NCBI GenBank assembly: GCA_949358305.1
Contig: OX442324.1
Span: 2,531,501 to 2,595,500 of the forward strand
Length of the DNA: 64,000 bases
Direction of reading: 5' to 3'
DNA from: Strigamia acuminata
Lineage: Eukaryota > Arthropoda > Chilopoda > Geophilomorpha > Linotaeniidae
The position numbers and the translations under genes are program-made. The notes beneath the pieces were generated by a model. That model had not been told where the DNA came from. It saw only the letters and a program-made list of their open reading frames with translations, and searched no databases. Of this stretch, positions 53,462 through 64,000 are shown in pieces (positions within the stretch are counted from its first letter, which is position 1; each line of letters begins with the position of its first letter).

Positions 53462-56400
53462 ATGTCTGCCGTGGTAAATTAATTTGATTGGAAAAAAATA
53501 ACTTAAATTTAATTTAAAATTAATTCCAGCTACATGGAGCTTCGCACGACGATGGAGTTTACGTTCTCGGAATGTCCTGCAAACTAGGAAATGCCAACAA
53601 CCTCGAGGTAAACATTTATACATTTATTCTGAATCGCTTGTTTAAAAAAATCAATTCCTACATTAGGAGTATTGGAAAAATTTAATAATGGGCGTCGACA
53701 TGGTTGGCCAATCGGAACCAAGATGGCCGAATAACGTGTACGGTCTTCCCGAAGGATTATCCGTCATCGAACGCCTCGATCGATTCGACAGTGAATATTT
53801 CGATTTTTCGAATGAAAAGGTGAAAATCCGAGTCACAAACAATAAGAAAACTCCAATTCTACATTAATAAATGACAATTTTATTAGGCAAACGATATGGA
53901 CCCACAAATTCGACTTTTACTCGAAGTTGCGACCGAAGCGGTTCTAGATTCCGCAGTGATACCGTTCGACCTTTCCAATTCGAAATGCGGTGTTTACACC
54001 TCGGTTTATAAATCCGAGGTTCAGTCACTCAATTATCCCATCGAGCACTGCTCAACAGCCATGCACGCGGCCAAACTAGCCACTTTTTTCAACCTAAATG
54101 GCCCGTCAATGTGCATCGACAGTGCTTGCAGTTCGTCGTTAATCGCGACTAACTTGGCGTTTAACGATTTAAAATCGAATAAAATCCAATACGCTCTAGT
54201 CACCGGTAAGAAATGACACGAATCGATGCGGATCTTCGTTTATTTGATGCATTTTGTCCTAAAAATAGCGACATCTTTGATGTTTTCGCCGAACCAAAGT
54301 CTTCAGAACTTCCGACTGGGGATGACCTCGAAAACCGGAAAATGTCACACGTGGGACGAGACGGCTGATGGATATGTGCGAGCAGAAGGGATCTTTGCAA
54401 TTCTTCTGGGTCGAGGATCCGCACATCCTCGTCTTTACGCGGAAATCGTCGCCGGTGCGAGTAATTCGGACGGGTACAAACCGGAAGGTCGGAATTTTTT
54501 TTTTTTTAATTTCTTTTAATTATAAAAATGATGAAAATAATTTTCAGGCATTGTCCATCCAAGTAGCGGCGCGTTGTTGAGTTTATTCCGAGAGGTTTAT
54601 TCCAAAGTTTCCCTTTCGGAATTGGCGTACATGGAATGCCACGCAACCGGAACGCAGGCCGGAGACGTGGCAGAAACGAGCGCGATCTCTGATATTTTGA
54701 AAGAGAAAAACATGCCCGGGCCTCTTCTGATCGGCTCCTGTAAATCCAACTTGGGACACGCAGAATGGGCTGCTGGTATTAAAATAAAACAAAACTAATA
54801 AAATTATTTAATTGAATCATTTTAAATTTATTTTTCAGGTTTGGCAAGTCTGATCAAAGCAGTTCTCTGCTTATCCCGTAAAACGATTCCGCCAAACATA
54901 AATTTGGACACCCCAAACCCAAAAATAACCGGAATAACGGAGGGAAAGCTTGTTCCGGTTACTAAACTGCTCATCCTGCCTGGTAATTTCGTGAAAAATT
55001 GATAAAATCCATTCAAATAATTAAATTTAAAATAAAAAATTGCAGATGGTTTAGTGGGAGTGACAGCGATGGGATTTGGCGGATCAAACTGCCATTTGGT
55101 CCTGAAAGCCGTGAACGCTTCTGATTTCCAAGCTCCGCGTAAATAAAAACACAAAATCGCTCATTTCGACTTGAAATTGAATTTAAATATTTCTTGTAGA
55201 GAATCTGCTGGTGTTGACCGCGAGTAGAACTGCTGAAGGATTGGACGAACAAGATAAAGTGATGTCGAAGATGTACGATCCGCAATGCCTGTCTTTCGTG
55301 AGCCAGGTTTTCGCGTCCACTTTGTGCGGCTCGATGTTGCATCGCAGAGCTGCGATACACAGTGGAAGGGACAATGTGTACAACCGAGTGGAATTTCTCG
55401 CAAATTCTCACATTCATAATCTGCGACAAGCGGAGGAGGTGTTTATCATCGTGCACGACGTCGGAGTGGTTTGGTCCGGCGATGAATGTTCCATGCCGTG
55501 TATTGACGCCGAAGATGATAATCCGATGGAATGTGCGATATTTAAGCATTGGTTTGAAGAAATTAAGGAGAGTTATTTGGCGTATGGGATGCCGGGCAGG
55601 AGTATGGGAGACGGAGATGATTGCTTAAACGATGTGCTCAGCCGCAGCGCCGCTTACATTTTAGGTGAGAAAAAATCAAAAGTTTGGAAAAATTGAGAAA
55701 ATCGAGAGAAAAATCGAAAGAATTGAAAAAATCGCGATATATTTGGGAGAACCAAAAACAGAAAATTGAAAATAATTGAAAAAAAAATGGAATTAAATTT
55801 TGTTTTCTTTTGTAGCCGTTGTGTGCATGTTTGATGAAGTTGGTGTAATCATCAACGGAAGTGTAGGAGCTGGTTTAAGTGATTTAATCGCCGGTGCTAT
55901 CGCTAATTGCCTTCATCCTTACAACGTTATAAGTTTATTGAAACTTATTTCGAGGGAGTTGGACACTGAAAGTATGATTGTGGATAAAATTTATTACTTC
56001 TGTTTAATTTAATTTCTTTTAAACAGCTTCTCATCAGGATATGTACGCATTAGAAGTCGACTCGGATTTCGAAACACTAGCGACATTATTTCTGTTGGAT
56101 ATTCGCATTGTTTGCATGAATACGTTCTATTCGACCACCATTTCTTTTAAAGCTGGCCAACAGGAAAGGATTTTAACGGAACTAGATAATAGAAGTAAAT
56201 TTACTACAGAAAAATCGATAAAAATTGCAAATTAATTAAATATTCATCATTTTGTACAGATATTTCGTACCGACCGATTGCGTTAGTTCATCCCGGCCTC
56301 TACACCGAATATTTGTGGAAGTTTTCCAAATTCTTTGTTGGTGGACTTAATTCGAAGCTGATTATGGGAGAAACCGATAGAACAATCCGGTTAAAATTTC

Positions 56401-59400
56401 AACAAAAATCAAATCAAATTCAAAAAAATAATTTTTTAAAATTAAATTTCAGGAATAAAAGCTGGTACAATCCTTCATACACCGCTAATTACGATCACTT
56501 GTATCGTGGTAAACAGATCACCCCGGCCGATATCGGCACGCTTCTCGGCTTTACAATTCACCTGAACGGGGCGATAGTGAAAATCCCATTAACCTGTACG
56601 CAAGTGCACATAGGGATGTGCAGAAAACCAAACTGGGTTCCAGACGACGCTGTGTACATCAATGCGTCGAGTTATCGTAGTATTCTGCACGCATTTGCTA
56701 CGCTGTATCTCAAAGGTAATAAACTTCAATTTTAATATTTTAATTTTTAGACATTTTTCTTTTAGGTTTCAATTTAAATCCTATAAAATTGAACAATTTG
56801 ACTCAAGTTAGCGGAAACTGTCCAAATATCGGACAATTTGTACAATGGGATCATTCGTGCCAATACTCCGTCCCACATTGGCTCCAGTTTTCAGCGAGTG
56901 GTAATTTTATATTTATTTCTTGTTGTTTGGATGGTAATTGAATGAATTTTTACAGAAGGACAAGAAAAACCTAAAAATTGTTTCAGGATTCAGTGTGAAG
57001 GCAATTTGGAATCTCTTCTTTGGGTGATTTGGAAACGAATCGCAGTCAGTTTTTGCGTAAGACTTTACCAATTTTTTTTTTAATTCAAAAAATTATAATT
57101 TTCTCTTTTTTCCCCGTAGAAAATTGAGTCTGCCATCGAATTATACAATTTAGATTTATTCCCGGATAGAATAAACGTGACAAATCACATCAACGTCGTT
57201 TTAGAAGTGTTAGAAGCTTCGAAGACATTCAAAGCTATTGAACGTAAATTTTAAAACAAACAAAATTAAATTAAAAATTAAAAATTTTATTCGCAGTGAC
57301 AGAGTCCAAGACGCTCGTCAAAGGCAGTTACAAGTTAGAAAATTACACGTACACAAACACGAGTGTTATTAACACGCTTGAAATTGACGATCTGAGGAGC
57401 AACAAGTAAAATTGCAATTTTTGTGCAGTTATTTGTTTGGGATTTGATTTTTATTTTTTTCCAGGCCGATTATGTTTGAGGTGACTTGGCGAGGCGACGT
57501 GCTCGCGTGTGTCTCTTCCGTTTTTGAAAAGTTGCAACAAATGATCGATGTTCACGACAGACGATTGTGCATCCAGTCTTTTGGGTTAAGGTTCTCGAAT
57601 TTCCCGACAAACGATAAAATCGACACCCAAATTAGTTTTTCGGCAGAGTTAACGACCGGTGAATATTTAGGCCTAAAAAAAGTATACCAGTCAAGTTGTG
57701 AACGGCACTTCCGGTTTGAAATTTGATCGCAAATTCACAACTGTGCTGGAATTTGTACCAACTAGGCCGTTTTTGTAGTTATTTATGAGTTTTTGTTTTT
57801 CTTTTGCAGGTTTGTGTCAAGGGAATGGTTTTTACTTCAAAATGTCGCCCGTGTGCATCCAAGAAAGTTATTACCAACGTACGAGTAGTAATTTGAATAT
57901 TCCACTTCTGGCGCTCGATTTAAGCGACATCGCTTCTCCAACCACGCCGCGCACTTCAATCGAAATTCATGTCATCAGGCTGTATCAACTGCAAGATGGT
58001 AAAGTCTAAGTAAACTTCATTTTTCTTTGCAACAAAAACTCAACGAAAACAACTTGCAAATAGCTTTAGAACACAACCGAAGTTTGGTTTTGGTTTACTG
58101 TCGAAGCCACCCAACTCACGCCCACAACATCGGGATTAGTTTGATCACAAAAAGTACGCGATCAAATTGACGACAATGTCGAAAAATGCGTAAAATTCTG
58201 CTCAATTTCAGATAAAACCACTACATTATTGAATTTGCCGATAACAGCGAAAATATCGTGTCAACACGCGGTTGGTGTCGTAATACCACATCTGCTCGCT
58301 TTCTCGGTCGTTGAAAAGCTGAAAAGCAGCGCGATTAATGATTTGTGCATCTTTGCCGCACAATCAGGTAATTGAAAAAAAAAAATAGAAAAACGTTTAT
58401 TTTTAATAATTTTATATTTCTAGATTATCTCGTAACGAGTCTTCTATTCCTGTGCCAACCAATCGCACAAAATGCATTTGTCGTGATCGAAGGTCACACT
58501 AGTGACGATTCCACCGCTTCGTCATCATCAAAAATCACCGATTCGTCCGGAAAAATTTCGGAAATGTCTTGCCACTCAAAAGACAGCGACGAATTCAAAT
58601 ATTTAAGCGATTCCAGTTATCCCGCCGACGAATCGGACACGCACACTGATATTACATCGCCAATCAGCAGCGTCAGTACCGTAAGTTTGTCAATTCGCGA
58701 AGAATTGTTCCCGGAAGTTAGCGTTTTACCATACAACGAAACATCCACAACACTCATCCAAACTCAAGCCACGAACAACGAGATCAAACACGTCGTTAGT
58801 TTCCACCCAGGTTTCAAAAAATCAAATTTTTATAATTTTTAAATTTTTATTTATTATTTTTTTGTCAGATCTAGCCAAAACGTGCAAACTGCTAAGTTCC
58901 GGTGGCACATTAATCCATATGGGTGAAGTCGACTCCGAAAACCTCGGAATCGGAATCTGCGCCCAATTCGGCACCATTTTGTCCTTAAACCCCATTTTCT
59001 CCCTAACTCGAACAGTCGGCGACCTAAACGACTCTTTCCTCACCGCGGACGAAACCAACGACTGGCGGAACACCCTGTGGACGATGTACAACCACACGAA
59101 GGAAGTCGCGCCATTAAACGGCGAAAACAACTCCGTGTATCGCAGCGGTGCGACAATCTCAACGATCATTCCTGTAGACTTGCACGAGATACACAACAAG
59201 CTGACGAACCATTTAAAAGAAAACTCGCTAACAAATTTGGACGATCTCGACTGGATGGGCAATTTGCTCTCTCTGGTGCACTCTTCCAAGACCAAACGCA
59301 TCACCCGCCTCTTCCAGAGCCCTAAATACGCGCCGGACGCGTCAACCCCTGTCAACTTACGCTTCAAATCGTCCAATCCCTTCGTCCATCTTCACCAACA

Positions 59401-60637
59401 CGTAGCAACGGAGAAAAGAGGTGGCGTCCAGTTTGGTTTGAGCGACGAGGCACCGGTACTGAGTCCCGTAGTAACCGTATCGTTATCGAGACCCGATGAA
59501 TCGGCTTTGGTCAAGATGAACGACGTTTTGCAAGGCGTGCCCGTCTTTTTGATTCATCCCGTCACCGGAGTTTTGAATTTGTTGAGACATTTCGCTAACG
59601 AACTTTCGGTTCCGTGTTACGGACTGCAACAGACGTCGAATGTGCCGGCGGATTCCCTTCAAGTCCTCGCGCAGTAATTTATTTTTTGATTTTTTTTAAA
59701 TTAATTTTTTAATTTTTTGTTTATTTTTAGGTTTTATCTGGGGTTGTGTGCGAAAGTAATTAAGAATAATCCGTTACGGTTGATCGGGTACTCGTACGGC
59801 GCTTGTATCGCTTACGTGATGGGTATAGAGGCGCAGAAAATTGGTGTCGATGTGTCGCATTTAATTATGTTGGACGGGTCGCCCGATTATGTTCGGTTTC
59901 CTTTGGTCAAAATCAACGAAAAATGCGGGTTTTTTGAGTCGGCATCGGTTATGGACACCGAGAAATTGATCGCGTTTTTGCAAATTTATGGAAACGTTGA
60001 AGTGAATAGCATCAGAGCTGAATTGATGGATTGTGGCGACAGGACGAAAAGGGTTGACGTTGCTGTCAATTATTTAACGTCCTGCGATTCTCGTAAAAGC
60101 GATCCAAAGTAAAAAAAAAAATTTAAAAATAGTGATTTTTTTTTAAATTTTTTGTTTTAAGGTTTCAGAATAAATGGCAAAAGGCGTCCCGACAGATTAT
60201 AGACCAGCGTGAACCGAAATTATTGACTGCTGCGTCAAAAATCTTACTGAAACAAAGAACTCAAAGAGCTTATGCGTTTTTAGCCAATATGGATTTGATT
60301 GATTGGTGGTCTGGGCCGACCGAGGAATTTAAAGGTAAAATATTCGAAATTTTGCGTTTTTTTGAGTAATTTGATGGAAATTTGCATTTTTTTTTAGAGT
60401 AATTTGAAGAAATTTTTATTTATTTATTTTTTTAAAATTTTTTTAGGTGATATTTACTTGTTTCGAATTGAGGATTCACCAGTGCACTGCCCAGATTTGG
60501 CCGAGGATTACGGTCTGGCGAAATTGGCAAGTGGAGAAGTTCATATAAAGTCGTATAACGCGACCCACGAATCTCTAGTCGGGCTCAAAAACGTCCCTCG
60601 GTTGGTGCGCGATGTTATGTTACTGTTTATAGTTTAA
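53462..60637 (+). CDS. Fatty-acid-synthase-like protein lacking KR and carrier domains
   Basis: Twenty-six exons from 53462-53473 to 60447-60637, all junctions in phase, about 1,819 residues (animal FAS about 2,500). The start MSAV then GVYVLGMSCKLGNANNLEEY parallels the FAS N terminus. KS: Cys162 in CIDSACSSS, His292 in ECHATGT, His331 in KSNLGHAE. MAT-like: Ser586 in INGSVGAG, His689 in LVHPGLY; the GQGSQ block is replaced. DH-like: H737 in HLYRGKQITP, the HxxxGxxxxP motif. About 1123-1450 aligns with the FAS enoyl-reductase region, but the NADPH glycine loop is replaced (CIFAAQSDYLVTS) and a Ser/Asp-rich insert (about 1200-1290) follows. KR and the DSL-type carrier motif are not found. TE about 1545-1819: Ser1594 in GYSYGAC, Asp1621 in MLDGSPDY, His1797 in NATHESL. 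Known FAS needs the carrier for chain shuttling, so ordinary fatty-acid synthesis by this chain alone is unlikely. Cytosolic; no targeting signal seen. Confidence 0.9.
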
Positions 60638-60766
60638 AAAATTGTTTTTTTTTATACTAATTTATTTGTTGGAAAATTTACCTTATAATAACTGATACTA
60701 AAACAATGAAATTTATAAAAATTATAAAAAAAAAAAAAAAGAATTTTTATCGTACGAATACGAATT

Positions 60767-60772
60767 AATAAA
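60767..60772 (+). terminator. Poly(A) signal of the FAS-like gene
   Basis: AATAAA 130 bases after the stop. The same motif and flanks recur after the broken duplicate near 52945. Confidence 0.6.
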
Positions 60773-60822
60773 CTAAATTTTAAATACCAATCGCCGGTTT
60801 TTTATTCAAAATCAAAAGCGAG

Positions 60823-61735
60823 TCTAAAATATTTCATTTTCTCATTTCGAATAGAAAATAAAAAAATAAAAATTTAAAAAATCCAAAAAATCTTTATTTT
60901 TGGTTATGATCCATACATTTGCCGGTTAACTGCAGATTGGTCCCCATATGACACAACTGTCTTATGAGTGATGCTAAACTTGTATATATATTTTTTAAAT
61001 CCCTCTAAATGTAAATTTTACATGTTAAAAATATAAACAGGTTTCTAGTGTGACAATACCTTTCATTTACAGAAAGAACAGGACTGCTAGAGCACATCGC
61101 AAGCCGATGGTGATTTGAAAAAAATTGTAGTTACAATGGAATTCAGAATATTTTATATCTAGTAAATACTCATTTTTGATCATCTGAAAACATATGCGAA
61201 ATTGTGAAGTTTGTGGGAACATTAATCACTTCACCAATTTTATTGTTCGTTTCAAGCAGATGCCAAGCTGTTTTTTGGTGAAAAGCATTGCCACAAAATA
61301 TTGGTCAATTTGAGAAAAATTGTGTGAATAAATTTTTTTGTTTTTATTAAGTTTTTGGTGTTGCATTACTTGTCTCCGACGCGTTTTGAGGTGGTCCTCA
61401 AATGAAGAGAGAATATCCAATAAAAAAATTCTTTTAATCTGCGCTGAAGGAAGGTTACATACTACTAAAATTGCAATGATTTTATATCTGCATGATTTGG
61501 TGTTCAAACCACGAAAAATGGAAGCCATGCTTCAGAAATCATCATAAGGCACTAATTCACCACCTCATGAAAACTTCGTGACTTTAGTGATGTTTTCCGT
61601 CACGATTAAGACAAGTCTCCGTTAATTAATCACGACACAATTTTAAATTTTAAAGGTTTTGGAAGCCATGAGGGGAAGGGGGCATTTTATTTTCTTATTT
61701 TTTAAAATATATCAATTATAAAATGAGTAAAAGCA
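60823..61735. other. Convergent intergenic spacer
   Basis: Between the FAS-like gene (+) and the SLC37-like gene (-). Short open frames on both strands, e.g. 61226-61547, have no family resemblance. Nothing else recognised. Confidence 0.5.
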
Positions 61736-64000
61736 CTATAAACTTCGACTAATTGGATCTGAAAGTATTTCTCCCGATGTGTTGATTGGTGACCCAAAGC
61801 GTTGCGAACGCAACCTTATCCAATAATACCTTGCATCACGTACAAAAATTGGACATATGCAGATTGCTGTTAATAACATCTGTAATGAATTGAAAATCAA
61901 ATGTAAATGGATTCCCAAATAGCTCGAATAGTAGCTGCATTCAAAAAATCGTGTTTTAAATGTTTTCGTTGTATGTGCGTTTATTTTTGTATCTTTGAAG
62001 ATCACAATAGAAAACACCTATACAGTCGAGCCTCGTTATAACGAATCGCAAGACACCCGAGGAATCGGTTCGTTGTAACAAAAGTTCGTTGTATCAAAAC
62101 TTTTTAACACGGTGTTCTATGGCCAACCAAGCCATTTTAAGTATTCGTTATAACGAGGTACGACTGCAACACTTATACGATTTTTTGAATGCAGCTAGTG
62201 TTATTTTATGACTTGTTTCTATCGTTAAATAATCTACTTACCATTGCTATAAATAAATAAAAAACATAACTCCAGCTATCCTTTGATTGATTGGATATAA
62301 CTGGAATGATCATCTAAAACAGAAACATAAACAAAAATCAATTTGGCATTTAAAGAATTTTTTTTTCTTCCAATTTTACCATTCCAATAGCAGCTCCAAA
62401 ACTTCCAGTACCATCTATTATTCCAGTAACTGTAGATAACGCTTTGCTGTTTCCTCTCAGAACTGGTTGTCGCCCAAGATCAGCTGCCACGGCAGTACTG
62501 ACAATATTTGCCGCTCCGTTAACAAATACTCCAACCAAACTCATTAATATAGCGTTTGTAGTTTTATTGGCTGGCGAATCTAAATGGTATCAGTAATGAA
62601 TTAACTTTAACCTCTCTATCATTTCATAACTACTTGCCACTATAAATCAGTAATGTAATGGGTGAAATGATCAACATTGCCATGACAGTTGGTGTACGTC
62701 TCTTCATGTGGTCCTAATGAAATATAACAAAAATAAAATCTGTACTAAAAGCAAAAAAAAAAAAAATTTGGCATTTAAACATTAAAGTCGAGAAAACGAC
62801 AAGGGAAATACATCAGTGAACGTCATTGCAATGTGAACTGCAACCAATACAATATAGAGAGATAAACATTCAACCAAAAATAAAAATACTTCTTTTAACA
62901 ATTTTAGTTTAAATTTTGAGGGCGAGAATTTTAACTATTTTATAAAAATGGCAATATATGTATTACTTATTTATGACATCATTGGTCGCATCATTGAGAC
63001 GTCATTTTTGTTTTAAAATTGAAATAAAACACAAAATATTTTAATTTTTGAATGCAGCTACTGTATGCCAGCTGCTGTACTTTTCAAAGTAAGATTAAAA
63101 ATTTTGTATAATACCGTATATACCTTTATTAATCTCTAATAAAAAAAACTAAGATTAAAAATGTTTTCTTTAATTAGGATTAACAATTTTTCCACCTTGT
63201 ACACCTTTGCTGCACTTGTGAACGCGTTCTCGGAACGGAACTTGTTCGTATGTAGGGGACTTTAGTATAAACCAGGTGGCCCAAATAAAACTGGCCCAAC
63301 AATAGCAACCCTCCTTGCATTGTTGGAATAGGTTGTAGGAATATGATCCCAAAAAGGGGCTTGCACGCAGCATCCTGCTAAAACGAAGTCATAATTACCG
63401 ATATGTATCCACTGACAATAGCACCTGCTATTCCTCCAACATCGTACCAAGTGGACAGTTGATCAGCTTGCGCTTGGCCCCAGTTGAATTTAATGGTCAA
63501 GTAGTATGGAAGCCAGAAGAAAAAGGAGTAATTTACCATTTTCAAACAGGCATAAGCTAATGAATACTAAAAACAGACCAAGTATTGTAATCAGGATAAA
63601 GTCAGAGCTAGTGGGAACGGCGGAAAACTTACGGCTAAAACACCAGGTAGACAAATCGCCTTGAAAAAACTAACCGGCTCTTCGTTCGAAGGAGGCCCGA
63701 CAAGTGAAACATTCATACCTGATTCACAAGGTTCACTTAGTAATGGCACTGAAACATCAAGACGCCACAAGTGACACTACAATACAGATAATACAGACAA
63801 CAGTCATTTACTTACCTGTTGATTCTGCATCATTGTCTATTTCAATTTCCTCTTCATCATCAACAGGTAATGGAAGACCTAATAATGGTAGCAGCGGAAA
63901 TATTAGGTCAGGTGTTTGGAATCTTTATTGGGTTAATTACCTAATTCTGTAGGCGTTGTTACTAAAGTAAAAAAGATTATAATTCCGCCGGCAAAAAGCA
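61736..64000 (-). CDS. SLC37-type sugar-phosphate/phosphate antiporter, C-terminal part
   Basis: Minus-strand exons 64000-63941 (partial), 63878-63816, 63718-63633, 63566-63399, 62713-62638, 62579-62380, 62313-62242 and 61879-61736 join in phase to about 289 residues. Visible are an acidic cytosolic loop (VDDEEEIEIDND) between helices 6 and 7, then FFKAICLPGVLAYSLAYACLK, YSFFFWLPYYLTIKFNW, LSTWYDVGGIAGAIVSGYIS, DHMKRRTPTVMAML, the SLC37 signature VAADLG with NSKALSTVTGIIDGTGSFGA, and a final helix with a 33-residue cytosolic tail. These match SLC37A1/A2-like major-facilitator transporters, which exchange glucose-6-phosphate or glycerol-3-phosphate for phosphate, usually in the ER. The N-terminal six helices lie beyond the window. 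The intron after 62638 starts with GC (GTG|GCAAGT). Which paralogue it is remains open. Confidence 0.92.
61932..62197. mobile_element. MITE with perfect 20-base ends, containing a nested MITE
   Basis: TAGCTGCATTCAAAAAATCG at 61932-61951 and its exact reverse complement at 62178-62197. The interior is split by the pogo/Tigger-type copy at 62033-62166. It lies in the last intron of the SLC37-like gene. Confidence 0.85.
62033..62166. mobile_element. pogo/Tigger-type MITE, copy 3
   Basis: Left end CAGTCGAGCCTCGTTATAAC, right end GTTATAACGAGGTACGACTG. About 134 bases, shorter than the 200-base copy at 18725, with a related interior (GTTCGTTGTAACAAAAG, TGGCCAACCAAGCC). Flanked by TA on the left and CA on the right. 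Confidence 0.85.
62714..63398 (-). other. Intron of the SLC37-like gene, with possible alternative terminal exon
   Basis: 685 bases. Next to the upstream exon, minus-strand 63378-63172 is open for 69 codons directly after a TTTTAG, in phase with the preceding exon, then stops. It has no SLC37 resemblance. The rest is AT-rich and holds TGACATCA/GACGTCAT words near 62966-62997. Confidence 0.4.

Noticed and set aside
1-64000. tRNA, rRNA, snRNA and CRISPR features
   Set aside because: I scanned for tRNA-like arms with internal promoter boxes and for array-like direct repeats and found none I could support. The tandem repeats present are minisatellites without unique spacers.

Overview
This window is from an AT-rich animal nuclear genome. 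Genes are split by GT-AG introns, often only 50-100 bases in compact genes but up to about 6 kb elsewhere. Intergenic and intronic DNA is full of poly-T tracts, microsatellites and small inverted-repeat transposons. The gene set (PIM kinase, animal-type fatty-acid-synthase relative, SLC37 transporter, a family of small four-helix membrane proteins with a Cys...RTG-type N terminus) fits an invertebrate metazoan, most likely an arthropod or close relative. I cannot name the species. All gene models below were assembled by hand from splice-site phase and protein family resemblance.

Layout. 1336-3993 (+): 3' half of a PIM-type Ser/Thr kinase; its N-lobe exons lie before the window. 7157-14331 (+): three tandem genes for small four-helix membrane proteins with the same seven-exon structure. 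The last intron of the third holds a Mutator-like (MULE) transposon. A fourth family member lies on the minus strand at 38559-39885. 18487-37444 (+): one long gene for a protein of about 1,211 residues with a short coiled coil, a long acidic/Tyr/Ser-rich region, a PH domain and a complete actin-fold domain at the C terminus. Its introns carry most of the transposon relics (hAT, pogo/Tigger-type and other MITEs, a Ty3/gypsy scrap) and two minisatellites. 41342-50764 (+): an RRM/RS-domain protein whose last exons match the C-terminal domain of periphilin, a HUSH-complex subunit. 52247-52997: broken partial duplicate of the end of the next gene. 53462-60637 (+): a 26-exon fatty-acid-synthase-like gene of about 1,819 residues. 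It keeps KS, MAT-like, DH-like and thioesterase catalytic residues but has a degenerate ER region and no recognisable KR or carrier domain. 61736-64000 (-): 3' part of an SLC37-type sugar-phosphate/phosphate antiporter.

The genes do not form a pathway or operon. The most unusual items are three protein architectures: the FAS-like protein without a carrier domain, the PH plus actin-fold protein, and the RRM-RS-periphilin protein. There is also a stratigraphy of nested small transposons, several with exact target duplications or an uninterrupted copy for comparison.
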